Source: Psychrobacter sp. FDAARGOS_221 (lineage in GTDB: Bacteria > Pseudomonadota > Gammaproteobacteria > Pseudomonadales > Moraxellaceae). From it: a stretch of 64,000 nt of DNA. Shown here in pieces: positions 18,654-31,106 of this stretch. The DNA lies in assembly GCF_002313155.2 (NCBI RefSeq), contig NZ_NWFK02000001.1, forward strand, positions 930,001 through 994,000, read 5' to 3'. Under the pieces are notes generated by a model. That model saw nothing but the letters and a program-made list of their open reading frames with translations. It searched no databases and was not told the origin of the DNA. Each line of letters begins with the position of its first letter. Positions within the stretch are counted from its first letter, which is position 1. Both the position numbers and the translations under genes were made by a program.

Positions 18654-20165
18654 ATGTCCCAGTCCCAAGGTAGTCACAACCCAACGTCATCTCGCCAAAA
18701 GCCCTCTATTGTGTTTGGCGATAAAGACAACAGGCAGTCATCGCTGATTTCAGTCTTCTTGCGTAGTGCACGCTATGAGGGTCGATTTTTGCTGCACAAC
18801 TCTTGGGACTATGTGATGCTACTGTGGCTGCCGCTACTCACCATTTTAGGTACCTGGTGGATATTCTCCAAGCCCTATATAGTCGATGTGCCGATTGGGG
18901 TCATTGATGACAGTAAGAGCAGTTACTCCCGAACACTGACTCGATTTTTGGACACCAGTCCCGATTTAAAAGTTGAGCAAATATTCCAAAACAGTGCTGA
19001 TGCACAGGCTGCCATCTTAGATCAGCAAGTCTATGCGGTGGTGATTATTCCACATGACTTTTCGGAACAGCTGAACAAAGGTAAACCTGCGCCTGTGGTG
19101 CTAAAAGTCAATGCTCAGTATGGTACGCATTCAGGTATTGTGCAAAAAGGAGTACAGACGGTAGTGGGTACCTTGTCTGCCGGCGCTGAAATGAAACGTT
19201 TGGTAAAGCAAGGCGCCCACAGCGAGCAGGCAAAAGTCAGCTACTCACCTATTGGTATTGAGCGTATCAGTTTGTTTAATATCGGCGCTAACTATCAGCA
19301 ATTTTTGGCATCCACCGTCATACCAGCTTTACTACACATATTGGCAATGGTCATTGGCGCCACTACCATTGGGCGTGAAATTAGAGATAAAACGTTTTCG
19401 ATCTGGTATCACACCATGATTTATCCTGACATGCCCTACCCTGATTTTAAGACGCTCAAACACGTTCCACCAGAACAAAAGCTGGCAGCCCTGCATGCTA
19501 ATTTGCATCCGAGCTGGCAAATGCCGGTGGATTACCAGTCGTTAAAACAACAAACCTATCGCAAAGATAATCAACTAACCACCACTGCCTTTAGCTTAAA
19601 AGATGCAAACTACCGCTACCGGTTAAATCTTAACAAAAGCGCCAAACCGCGCATGCCGACTAAAGTGTCTATTTTGGCGTTAGTGGTCGGATTAAATGGC
19701 AAGCTAATTTGGGCGTTGTTATTTTATATGTTGTGGGGCGGATTAATGGTGATGCTAGCGGTAACTGTTCATCCTGCCTCATTGACTGCCATGCTGATGG
19801 TATTTGTGGCTTTTGTGGCATTAATGATGGTCTCATTGTGGCTTGGCGCTATCTTTACCCTCACCAGTTACTCATTACGTATGGGATTGTCCTCTACAGG
19901 CTTTGTATCTGCACCATCCTTTGCGTTTGCCGGTGTGACATTCCCATTGATGGCGATGAGTGAGGGCGCACAGCGCTGGGCCAATGCACTGCCATTGACT
20001 CATTATTTAAAAGTGCATTTATCGCAATTGCAAATGCTCGCGCCAACATCAGTGGCCCTGCCCACTCTAATTGGTTTAATCATTGCTGTCGCAGTTACCT
20101 TAGTCATTGCTGCATTATTGTGTCTGCGCGCCTTTAAAAATCCACAGCGTTGGGGGGCTCGATAA
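18654..20165 (+). CDS. ABC-2 type export permease 1 (YbhS/YhhJ-like)
   Basis: An inner-membrane protein of 503 residues. One N-terminal helix (about 45-65) is followed by a large periplasmic region with the family pattern VDVPIGVIDDSKSSYSRTLT, then a block of five or six helices (about 220-500). This is the ABC2_membrane_3 layout. An insertion of about 100 residues around 265-335, rich in Lys, Pro and Tyr, interrupts the membrane block. The ATG at 18654 is preferred over an upstream TTG because AAGG lies eight bases ahead. Its stop overlaps the next start by one base (TAATG). No ATPase gene accompanies the two permeases. Confidence 0.83.
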   Translation: MSQSQGSHNPTSSRQKPSIVFGDKDNRQSSLISVFLRSARYEGRFLLHNSWDYVMLLWLPLLTILGTWWIFSKPYIVDVPIGVIDDSKSSYSRTLTRFLDTSPDLKVEQIFQNSADAQAAILDQQVYAVVIIPHDFSEQLNKGKPAPVVLKVNAQYGTHSGIVQKGVQTVVGTLSAGAEMKRLVKQGAHSEQAKVSYSPIGIERISLFNIGANYQQFLASTVIPALLHILAMVIGATTIGREIRDKTFSIWYHTMIYPDMPYPDFKTLKHVPPEQKLAALHANLHPSWQMPVDYQSLKQQTYRKDNQLTTTAFSLKDANYRYRLNLNKSAKPRMPTKVSILALVVGLNGKLIWALLFYMLWGGLMVMLAVTVHPASLTAMLMVFVAFVALMMVSLWLGAIFTLTSYSLRMGLSSTGFVSAPSFAFAGVTFPLMAMSEGAQRWANALPLTHYLKVHLSQLQMLAPTSVALPTLIGLIIAVAVTLVIAALLCLRAFKNPQRWGAR

Positions 20166-21373
20166 TGTCTGATTTACCTAACAAGGATAAAAAATACAGC
20201 AACGACCCACATCCGTCGTCAAAATCTAATATAACCCATGCCCGATTTTTTGATGGTTTTTTAGGCACGCTTGCCTCTATTTTCAAAGACAAAGGCGTGC
20301 TGTTAATGTTGGTGATTGCACCCATTATCTATGGCTTCTTCTACCCTTGGCCATATCGCAGTGAAGTGGTGAAAGAGATTCCAGTGGGCGTAGTGGATTA
20401 TGATCGCAGTGAGCTCTCAAAGACCATCACCCGCTACAGTGACGCCAGCCCCAACTTAAGCGTGCAGCCTTACGCTAGCGAGCAGCAAGCGTTAAATGCT
20501 ATGTATCAAGATGAGATTGCTGGTTATTTAATCATTCCAAGCCATCTTGAAAGCGATGTGTATGCTAATAAACCTGCGCATGTCTCAGTACTGGGAAACA
20601 ACAGTTATTTTCTATTAAACAAACAAATCCAAATGGGATTCACGACAGCGATAGGCACCGTATCAGCGGGCGTCGAGATTAAGCGCGATGTGGCAAAAGG
20701 GGCGTATTTCAATAATGCTGAGGCGGGCACTCAATCAGTGCCTTTACGCATTGATCCTTTGTTTAACCGTTCTGAAGGCTATGGTGCTTATGTGGTGCCC
20801 GCTGTTGCTATTTTAATTTTGCAGCAGACTTTATTGATGGGTACCGCTTTATTGATTGGTACTTGGTATGAAAAGAAGCAACAAAATGCCACCATATTAG
20901 GCTGGTTAGGTCGTATATTGGCTTTAGGGACAGTGACCTTTGGCATGGCCTGTTTTTATTATGGCTGGGTATTTTCATTCCAAAACTATCCGCGTGGTCA
21001 CAACATGCTCGGAAGCTTGCTGTTTATGGCCCTGTATACACCAACCGTTGCCACTCTGGGCTGTTTTTTGGGTATGTGGTTTAAAGAACGTGAGCGCAGT
21101 ATGCAGATTTTAATTTTTAGCTCGCTACCTATGTTCTTTTTAAGCGGTTACCCTTGGCCAGTAACCCAGCTACCTGAGCCTTTACAATACGTACGTTGGA
21201 TTTTCCCTTCTACTTCTGGCATGAACGCCTCAGTGCAATTAAACCAGATGGGCGCATCGCTAACCAATGTCAGCAGTTATATTATTCACATATTAGCATT
21301 ATGGGCGATTGCCTTTATCCTACTCAACTGGATTCAATATCGACAAATCAAAAGACAGTACCATGGACGGTAA
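20165..21373 (+). CDS. ABC-2 type export permease 2 (YbhR/YhhJ-like)
   Basis: The second permease (402 residues) has the standard layout: helix 1 near residue 40, a periplasmic domain with KEIPVGVVDYDRSELSKTIT, and a C-terminal membrane block with LPMFFLSGYPWPVTQLPEPL, the conserved segment of YbhR/YhhJ proteins. It starts at 20165, where its ATG overlaps the stop of permease 1, so translation is probably coupled. Together with permease 1, the adaptor and the TolC-like channel it would form a tripartite exporter. The substrate is unknown. Confidence 0.85.
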   Translation: MSDLPNKDKKYSNDPHPSSKSNITHARFFDGFLGTLASIFKDKGVLLMLVIAPIIYGFFYPWPYRSEVVKEIPVGVVDYDRSELSKTITRYSDASPNLSVQPYASEQQALNAMYQDEIAGYLIIPSHLESDVYANKPAHVSVLGNNSYFLLNKQIQMGFTTAIGTVSAGVEIKRDVAKGAYFNNAEAGTQSVPLRIDPLFNRSEGYGAYVVPAVAILILQQTLLMGTALLIGTWYEKKQQNATILGWLGRILALGTVTFGMACFYYGWVFSFQNYPRGHNMLGSLLFMALYTPTVATLGCFLGMWFKERERSMQILIFSSLPMFFLSGYPWPVTQLPEPLQYVRWIFPSTSGMNASVQLNQMGASLTNVSSYIIHILALWAIAFILLNWIQYRQIKRQYHGR

Positions 21374-21413
21374 CCCCTCTTAAATGACTTAGACTTAAAG
21401 GTGTTTTAATAAG

Positions 21414-23204
21414 ATGGAAACCCTAAATATTGTGTATTTAGTCGGCTCAATACTGATTTTTTCCAGTATTTTGGCCAGCACCTTATCCGCACGTTTGGGT
21501 ATCCCCTTACTATTACTATTTTTAGCGGTGGGCATGCTTGCCGGTGAAGAAGGTATCTTGGGTATTGAGTTTTCACAATACGGTTTGGCCAACTTTTTAG
21601 GTCAAGCTGCGCTCGCCTGTATCCTACTTGATGGTGGTTTACGCACCTCATTTCAGTCATTTAGAGTGGGTCTGAAGCCTGCCATTACCCTTGCCACTTG
21701 GGGGGTGTTTGCAACCGTCTTAGTACTGGGTCTATTCGTCACTTGGCTGCTGGATGTTGACTGGCGTATTGGGTTGCTAATGGCTGCCATTGTCGGTTCA
21801 ACAGATGCGGCCGCCGTATTTTCATTGCTGCGTAATGGCGGCGTTAAGCTCAATGATAGGGTGCAAGCCACGCTAGAGCTTGAATCCGGTGCCAACGACC
21901 CAGCTGCAATCTTACTAGTGACCGGCTTGATTGCTTTAAATGTCGATCCTGAAGGTCAAACAGTTTGGGGCTTTGTCGGTTTGTTACTTGAGCAGCTTGG
22001 CTTTGGTATGGTAATGGGGCTGCTGGCAGGATATTTATTATCTAAGTTACTACCCAAAGTTCACCTTGCTGAAGGCATGTATGCCATTTTAATTTTGACC
22101 GCAGGTCTAAGCGTATTTGCTGCCACTAACTTAATGGATGGTAGTGGATTTTTGGCGGTTTATTTGGCGGGTATTATCATTGGCAACAACCGTGTTCGAG
22201 CGACCGAACATGTCCTACGCGTGATGGACAGCTTTGCATGGCTATCACAAGCGGTGCTATTCGTCGTATTGGGGCTACTGGTAACCCCTTCTAACGTGAT
22301 TAACGTTTGGCACTATTCTGTGGCAATTACTGCGTTTATGGTGTTTGTTGCTCGTCCGATTGCGGTGTTTACTGGTATCAAGCCATTTGGCTTTAAATAT
22401 CGAGAAATTGGTTTTATTTCTTGGGTTGGCCTGCGTGGCGCGGTCCCTATTACCCTAGCCATTTTACCTATTATTGCTGATGTAGAGGATGCATTTTTAC
22501 TATTTGATATTGCCTTCGGTGTGGTTATTTTATCGTTGGTAATACAAGGCAGCAGCATTCCGTTTATGTCAAACTTATTCAAAGTTCGTATCCCTAAAAT
22601 TGCTGAGCCTGAAGAGGAGCTCGAAATTTGGGTATCTGACAAAGCAAGCATTACCTTATATGAGTTTGAAGTAAAAGTCGGTGCCTTTGCCAAGGGCCGT
22701 CACCCTAAGGCAATATCTTCAACCATAAATACCGATGAAATCGCAGTATTTGCGTTAATTCGAGGCGATGAAATTGTCATTGTCGATAGGGACACGCGCT
22801 TACAGTTTGGCGATAGGGTTTGGTATGGCTTACGAGGTGATCATGCAGCCAAAATCGCACGTATCTTTAATGACTTTAAGTTAGACAGACGAGAGTCTGA
22901 AAACTTCTATGGCGACTGGATGATTTCGCCTAATGTCAAACTAGGTGACCTGCCTTTCTTTAAAGATTATCAGCTTGAGGCCGCAACCTTGACCAATGGC
23001 TCATCTACAACTGACAACACTAATCAGTTTGATAATAAATCCGTTAACATGTGGCAGCAGACCGTAGCAGAATATATCAAAGACAACCTAGAAACAGCAC
23101 CGGTTGCAGGTGACACGGTAAAAGTTGATGATGAGTGGTCATTGATTGTCAAAGATGTCGATAAACAGGGTCAGTTAAGAACCATCGGCTTAAAGCACTA
23201 TTAA
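21414..23204 (+). CDS. cvrA: K+/H+ antiporter, CvrA/NhaP2 type
   Basis: It exchanges cytoplasmic K+ for external protons and helps volume and pH control. Residues 1-390 form a CPA1 antiporter core of about 12 helices, with GGLRTSFQSFRVG, the transport-site region VGSTDAAAVFSLLRNGGVKL and ELESGANDPAAILLV. A cytoplasmic TrkA-C-like domain follows (about 400-490), then a C-terminal domain with LGDLPFFKDYQLEAATL. This domain order and the 596-residue length match CvrA/NhaP2 (about 577). It starts 40 bases after the export operon and may be co-transcribed with it, and is followed by a strong terminator. Confidence 0.9.
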   Translation: METLNIVYLVGSILIFSSILASTLSARLGIPLLLLFLAVGMLAGEEGILGIEFSQYGLANFLGQAALACILLDGGLRTSFQSFRVGLKPAITLATWGVFATVLVLGLFVTWLLDVDWRIGLLMAAIVGSTDAAAVFSLLRNGGVKLNDRVQATLELESGANDPAAILLVTGLIALNVDPEGQTVWGFVGLLLEQLGFGMVMGLLAGYLLSKLLPKVHLAEGMYAILILTAGLSVFAATNLMDGSGFLAVYLAGIIIGNNRVRATEHVLRVMDSFAWLSQAVLFVVLGLLVTPSNVINVWHYSVAITAFMVFVARPIAVFTGIKPFGFKYREIGFISWVGLRGAVPITLAILPIIADVEDAFLLFDIAFGVVILSLVIQGSSIPFMSNLFKVRIPKIAEPEEELEIWVSDKASITLYEFEVKVGAFAKGRHPKAISSTINTDEIAVFALIRGDEIVIVDRDTRLQFGDRVWYGLRGDHAAKIARIFNDFKLDRRESENFYGDWMISPNVKLGDLPFFKDYQLEAATLTNGSSTTDNTNQFDNKSVNMWQQTVAEYIKDNLETAPVAGDTVKVDDEWSLIVKDVDKQGQLRTIGLKHY

Positions 23205-23256
23205 ATGAATACTATCTAAAAAAGTTCTTATAAAGACTATGCTGAGTTAACTTAAT

Positions 23257-23290
23257 AAAAAAACGCGATAAGACTCTTATCGCGTTTTTT
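23257..23290. terminator. Bidirectional terminator between cvrA and the DUF938 gene
   Basis: AAAAAACGCGATAAGA pairs with TTATCGCGTTTTTT over a short loop. A and T runs on both sides allow termination of both convergent genes. Confidence 0.9.
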
Positions 23291-23350
23291 ATATTTAATA
23301 GGACAAATAGATTTAAAGTTATCCATTATTCGACTAGCTGTTACGAAATA

Positions 23351-24019
23351 CTAGTTTTTGATAAATACCAATATCTCGTTATTCGCTGGCATCTTATATT
23401 GCTGACTCAAAATCAACTGATGTTGCTTGGCTAAAGCGACTAGATCGTTCTTATCACGAATGCCACTATTAGGATCACGCTGACGTAGATGACTATCAAA
23501 CTGACGGTTGCTATCACTGCTATATTGACCATTCTCATTAAACGGCCCATAGACAATAAACTTACCCTTAGCAGGTAAAGCCTCTCCTACCAATTCAAAT
23601 AATCGCTCCACTAAAAGCCAACCGATAATATGTAAAGTATTGGCAGTAAACACCGCGTCATAGGGAGAGTTAGTCTCTGAATCGGCTTTTGCGCTCACTG
23701 GCAAAGGAATATCATCACTGTTCAAATCAAAAGTCAATGGCGCATGTAAATTCGGCGCAGGATGTCTATCCTGCCATACCTCTATAACTCGATGGTTATT
23801 AACCACATCGCTGGTTTGCCACTGTAAATGAGGCAATCTGGGTGCAAAATAGACACTGTGTTGTCCTGTACCAGAACCTACCTCAAGCACATGGCTGTAA
23901 CCCCGAAGCTCTTGCTGTAATACTTGAAGGATGGGATCTTTATTATTTTCACAGGCCTGTGAGAACGGTAGTCTACTGGTATGGTTAACGTCTGTATTAC
24001 CAAGACTTTCTTTGTTCAT
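23351..24019 (-). CDS. SAM-dependent methyltransferase, DUF938 family
   Basis: A 222-residue cytoplasmic protein. It has the class I methyltransferase motif I VLEVGSGTGQHSVYFA (about residues 43-58) and the family's start RLPFSQACENNKDPIL, as well as NTLHIIGW and YGPFNENGQYSSDSNRQFD, all typical of DUF938. The substrate of the family is unknown. GAGG lies a few bases before the ATG. It is the last gene of a tight minus-strand cluster: the upstream DUF6804-like gene ends seven bases before it. It shares a terminator with the convergent cvrA. Confidence 0.88.
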   Translation of the reverse strand: MNKESLGNTDVNHTSRLPFSQACENNKDPILQVLQQELRGYSHVLEVGSGTGQHSVYFAPRLPHLQWQTSDVVNNHRVIEVWQDRHPAPNLHAPLTFDLNSDDIPLPVSAKADSETNSPYDAVFTANTLHIIGWLLVERLFELVGEALPAKGKFIVYGPFNENGQYSSDSNRQFDSHLRQRDPNSGIRDKNDLVALAKQHQLILSQQYKMPANNEILVFIKN

Positions 24020-24026
24020 AATACCT

Positions 24027-24320
24027 CTACACTCCCTCTTTAAGCTTAGGACTTACAATAAGAAGAAACACTGCGCAACAAAAATCGATCACTGCCCAAG
24101 TCTCTTTAGCTAAATAAACCTTTATCACCGGATTAAATAGTAAAGCCAAAACTATAAAAATCCAAGGAAGCAGTGCTTCTTGCTTTTCAAAGGTGACATA
24201 CGCAGCCCAAGCAAACACAGCACAGCTAATAAGCCTTAATAGTGTGTAATAGCCATAAGGTAAAGGCAGTATGCCGAAGAATAAGAACCCGGCTGCTAGA
24301 AATATTACTTGCTTGGGCAT
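24027..24320 (-). CDS. Small integral membrane protein, DUF6804-like
   Basis: A 97-residue hydrophobic protein with four predicted helices. The sequence features LPYGYYTLLRLISCAVFAW and LFNPVIKVYLAKETWAVID, which I associate with small uncharacterised membrane proteins of the DUF6804 kind; the name is tentative. The frame is open from a TTG at 24326, but the ATG at 24320 has AGGA eight bases upstream. It starts two bases after the end of a decayed frame and ends seven bases before the methyltransferase gene, so the genes are probably one transcript. Function unknown. Confidence 0.65.
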   Translation of the reverse strand: MPKQVIFLAAGFLFFGILPLPYGYYTLLRLISCAVFAWAAYVTFEKQEALLPWIFIVLALLFNPVIKVYLAKETWAVIDFCCAVFLLIVSPKLKEGV

Positions 24321-24322
24321 AT

Positions 24323-24697
24323 TCAAAATCCTATGACAGATAATAAATAGTTATTCCTACTAGAAATTAATGTATCAATTTCAAGCATATCTTCAGGCAG
24401 AGTTTCATGAAGAGACTGCAAGATTACTGTTACATCAAGATCAAAGTAATTAGCATAATCTAAATCAGATAGATCTAATCTTAAGTATAGCCTAGTTGCT
24501 ATTCAGTCTGTAGGTGAAAAGGCTTTTCCCTTCCCATGATTATCAGTTAGCGCATCGGTAATGATTTGGTTGTAGATGTTAGGCTTACGTGCGTAAGTTG
24601 CATTGTATTGGACTATTGATGTGCGTATAGGTTTCTTCCTAAGCCAAAATTCACAAATATACAATCCACTATGAGGTTCAAATAGTGGTTTTATCAT
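24323..24697 (-). pseudogene. Unrecognised gene broken by an in-frame TGA
   Basis: From the ATG at 24697 the frame reads 64 codons to a TGA at 24505-24503, then continues open for 59 more codons to a TGA at 24325-24323, two bases before the next gene's ATG. The two halves look like one AT-rich protein of about 124 residues: the first half ends GKGKAFSPTD, the second begins IATRLYLRLDLSDLDYANYF and continues with LQSLHETLPEDMLEID. A nonsense mutation is the simplest reading, leaving only a 64-residue product. The exact abutment to the next gene supports the longer original frame. I do not recognise the family. Its ATG lies six bases from the stop of the upstream gene and in the same frame. Confidence 0.6.
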
Positions 24698-24700
24698 GAA

Positions 24701-25072
24701 TCACCAAACTATATTATCAGTATAAGGTAAGTTTTTATACTTCATAAAATCTGAAATTTTAAATAAGGACCTATTAGAAACTATTAATTCCCATATAGCA
24801 CTATATTGAAACCATGGATCTAATAGTATTTGAATAGTATCTTCATTGATTAACCTTAGTCTTTCTATCCAACAAAACTCTTCTGTTTCAAATTTTGTGA
24901 GCTTAGCATTAACCTCATAGCAATCCCAAAGAGTTAAATGCTTACCAGCTACAATTGCATATTTGTTATTTGGATCAATTAAAGCACAAGATGGACCACC
25001 GTAAAAACTATCAGTAAATATGATATCGCTGCTTTTTTTATCGATGATAATATACATCGTCACAGCTGCCAT
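24701..25072 (-). CDS. Unrecognised small protein, possible immunity-type remnant
   Basis: An AT-rich frame of 118-123 residues (132 from a TTG at 25099). It starts with a run of beta-strand-like segments (YIIIDKKSSDIIF, CALIDPNNKYAIVAGKHLTL) and has many aromatic residues (WDCYEV, FCWIERLRL, DPWFQYSAIWELI). It has no signal or membrane segment. The start is doubtful, because neither ATG (25072, 25057) has a well-placed ribosome site. It is followed after three bases by the broken frame at 24697 in the same reading frame. Size and composition resemble immunity proteins of toxin systems, but this is only an impression and no toxin gene is present. Confidence 0.45.
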   Translation of the reverse strand: MAAVTMYIIIDKKSSDIIFTDSFYGGPSCALIDPNNKYAIVAGKHLTLWDCYEVNAKLTKFETEEFCWIERLRLINEDTIQILLDPWFQYSAIWELIVSNRSLFKISDFMKYKNLPYTDNIVW

Positions 25073-25179
25073 ATAAATACAATTTTTCCGTTTCCGCAAA
25101 TATCATCAGGCTATCTCAATAAACTTTAAGTTAACTATCTATAGTTATAAATTATTATCAATAAATAAGCCAATGAAAA

Positions 25180-25197
25180 GCTCTCTTTCGAGTGAGC
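25180..25197 (-). terminator. Second terminator past the 5S gene
   Basis: GCTCaCT and AGaGAGC form a seven-pair stem with one mismatch around CGAA on the minus strand, followed by TTTTC. It follows the partial copy of the 5S end. Confidence 0.55.
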
Positions 25198-25206
25198 GAA
25201 GGGGTG

Positions 25207-25233
25207 TTAGGTATAGGACGCTGACGATGACCT
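25207..25233 (-). repeat. Partial second copy of the 5S rRNA 3' end and flank
   Basis: 27 bases here match 25362-25388 at 25 of 27 positions. The shared part covers the last 15 or so bases of 5S rRNA and 12 bases of its downstream flank. The rest of a 5S gene is missing, so this is a remnant. Confidence 0.75.
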
Positions 25234-25330
25234 GAACAAAAAGGGAGTTAAGGCACTGCTTTAACCCGAGCGCAAGATAAAATCTCTTAAATGAAATTTT
25301 TATGCAAGTTAGATAAATCTTACACAAAGA

Positions 25331-25363
25331 AAAAGCCCCCGCTCGTTCTGAGCGGGGGCTTTT
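25331..25363 (-). terminator. rRNA operon terminator after 5S
   Basis: AAAAGCCCCCGCTC and GAGCGGGGGCTTTT form a GC-rich stem of about 14 pairs. On the minus strand it is followed by U residues, starting about 10 bases after the 5S 3' end. Confidence 0.92.
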
Positions 25364-25373
25364 AGGTATAGGG

Positions 25374-25488
25374 AGCTGACGATGACCTACTCTCACATGG
25401 GCGAACCACACTACCATTGGCGCTACGATGTTTCACTTCTGAGTTCGGGAAGGGATCAGGTGGTTCCATCGTGCTATTGTCGTCAGCA
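25374..25488 (-). rRNA. rrf: 5S ribosomal RNA
   Basis: About 115 bases on the minus strand match the bacterial 5S pattern, with the conserved CCGAACTCAGAAGTGAAAC and GTAGCGCCAATGGTAGTGTG blocks. The ends GCTGACGAC and GTCATCGTCAGC pair to form helix I. It is the last gene of the rRNA operon, 137 bases after 23S. The ends are estimated to within a few bases. Confidence 0.95.
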
Positions 25489-25625
25489 AAGGGGGTATAG
25501 ATATGAGTTGGTTAAGTTATTTACTTAACTTTGTATTGACTAGTATATCAAGAACCTGAATCAAGTTAATCATCAGGATGATATCGAAATAATTGGCGAC
25601 ATACTAAAACCACTTGGGTGTTGTA

Positions 25626-28474
<2,849 letters not shown>

Positions 28475-28557
28475 ATACAACCCCAAAGGGTCTTATGTTC
28501 AGCAATTATAACGATATCACCTTGATAATTTACGCTTGATTCAGTTCTCTTTACTTT

Positions 28558-28606
28558 GTAACCAACCCCTTGGGATAACAACTGATGTCATTAAAAGGTT
28601 GGTTAC
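28558..28606. repeat. Inverted repeat in the 16S-23S spacer
   Basis: GTAACCAACC and GGTTGGTTAC form a perfect ten-pair stem over a 29-base loop, between 23S and tRNA-Ala. It is probably a structural or antitermination (boxB-like) element of the precursor RNA. Confidence 0.45.
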
Positions 28607-28801
28607 TGGTTAAACAATGGCTCAGTGAATGATTCATCGTTTAACCGTATTACAACTCATATCTATGTTTTTAAATAGTAATAACGTCTTCATCAGATCG
28701 TCATATATTCTCTGTATAAAACAGAAGTAAGTAATTTATTATTTAACAACTAAATAATCACTTAATTCTACTTTATCCACTCTGATTATCTGCACCTATT
28801 A

Positions 28802-28877
28802 TGGTGGAGCCAAGGAGAGTCGAACTCCTGACCTCCTGCGTGCAAGGCAGGCGCTCTACCAACTGAGCTATGGCCCC
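28802..28877 (-). tRNA. alaT: tRNA-Ala (anticodon TGC)
   Basis: 76 bases on the minus strand fold as a cloverleaf with acceptor GGGGCCA/TGGCTCC, anticodon loop CTTGCACG (TGC), T-loop GTTCGACTC and encoded CCA. It sits in the 16S-23S spacer as usual. Confidence 0.97.
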
Positions 28878-28888
28878 GTATAGGATAA

Positions 28889-28965
28889 TGGTGGGTCTGA
28901 TAAGACTTGAACTTATGACCCCCGCGTTATCAACACGGTGCTCTAACCAGCTGAGCTACAGACCC
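28889..28965 (-). tRNA. ileT: tRNA-Ile (anticodon GAT)
   Basis: 77 bases on the minus strand fold as a cloverleaf with acceptor GGGTCTG/CAGACCC, anticodon loop TTGATAAC (GAT), T-loop GTTCAAGTC and encoded CCA. It lies between 16S and tRNA-Ala, 11 bases from the latter. Confidence 0.97.
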
Positions 28966-28975
28966 TTCAGAGCTT

Positions 28976-29010
28976 GCTAAATCAAAGAACAACTTGTTGT
29001 GAATTCTTGC
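28976..29010 (-). other. 3' arm of the 16S processing stem
   Basis: This stretch is complementary to 30710-30744 on the other side of 16S, with about 11 and 14 matching bases around a small bulge. The pair forms the RNase III stem of the precursor. Confidence 0.7.
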
Positions 29011-29028
29011 TAACCGAATGCTTTTGTT

Positions 29029-30562
<1,534 letters not shown>

Positions 30563-30709
30563 AATCTTGCTATGAAGCTCTTTAAAGAAGCTTCTAAACT
30601 TGGCTCATTCGTTACTAGCAAATTTGCTTTCCGTATGTTTCATATAATGAATTAACTTCGAGTTTTTCTACTAATAATGAATGATAATTTCTTATCGCAT
30701 TCTGTATTA

Positions 30710-30744
30710 GCAAAAATCCACACAAGTTGTTCTTTGATTTTAGC
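30710..30744 (-). other. 5' arm of the 16S processing stem
   Basis: On the minus strand this leader segment reads AATCAAAGAACAACTTGTG and pairs with 28976-29010 downstream of 16S. Confidence 0.7.
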
Positions 30745-30980
30745 TTTTAAATAGTTGACTTATCTTGTCGTCCAAGGTAAGTTGTGCATGTAATCAAAAA
30801 CTCATTCTTAATTTAAGATGGTTAGTGTTACTTGCGAGCCATCCAGTATATCATCACTTTAATATCTGTCAAGCTTTTTTATTCGGTAAGATTTAAATAT
30901 TTTAAAATCTAAATCTTTATCATTTCACCAAAACACCAGACCAACCCAAAGGTCGCTTCCGTTGTCCCGATAAGGTGCGT

Positions 30981-31008
30981 ATTATAGACGCTTTATTTTT
31001 CTTGTCAA
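30981..31008 (-). promoter_or_regulatory. rRNA promoter P2
   Basis: On the minus strand TTGACA (31008-31003) and TATAAT (30986-30981) are perfect consensus elements spaced 16 bases apart, about 420 bases before 16S. Confidence 0.88.
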
Positions 31009-31078
31009 GACTTTTTGCTAAGTTTTTTATCACCTAACCACTCCACTCTCGCTTCGCTTTGTCTTGATTAGGTCGTGT

Positions 31079-31106
31079 ATTATAGCGACTTTATCTCAAC
31101 CGTCAA
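31079..31106 (-). promoter_or_regulatory. rRNA promoter P1
   Basis: On the minus strand TTGACG (31106-31101) and TATAAT (31084-31079) are spaced 16 bases apart. It lies 98 bases upstream of P2, the tandem layout usual for rRNA operons. Confidence 0.88.

Noticed and set aside
24323..25099. Reading the two TGA codons as selenocysteine or as tryptophan
   Set aside because: No SECIS-like hairpin is evident after either TGA, and all other genes use TGA normally as stop (for example pntAB), so code change is excluded and nonsense decay is simpler.
25145..25417. 90-codon minus-strand frame over the 5S end and terminator
   Set aside because: It overlaps 5S rRNA and two terminators, so it is not a gene.
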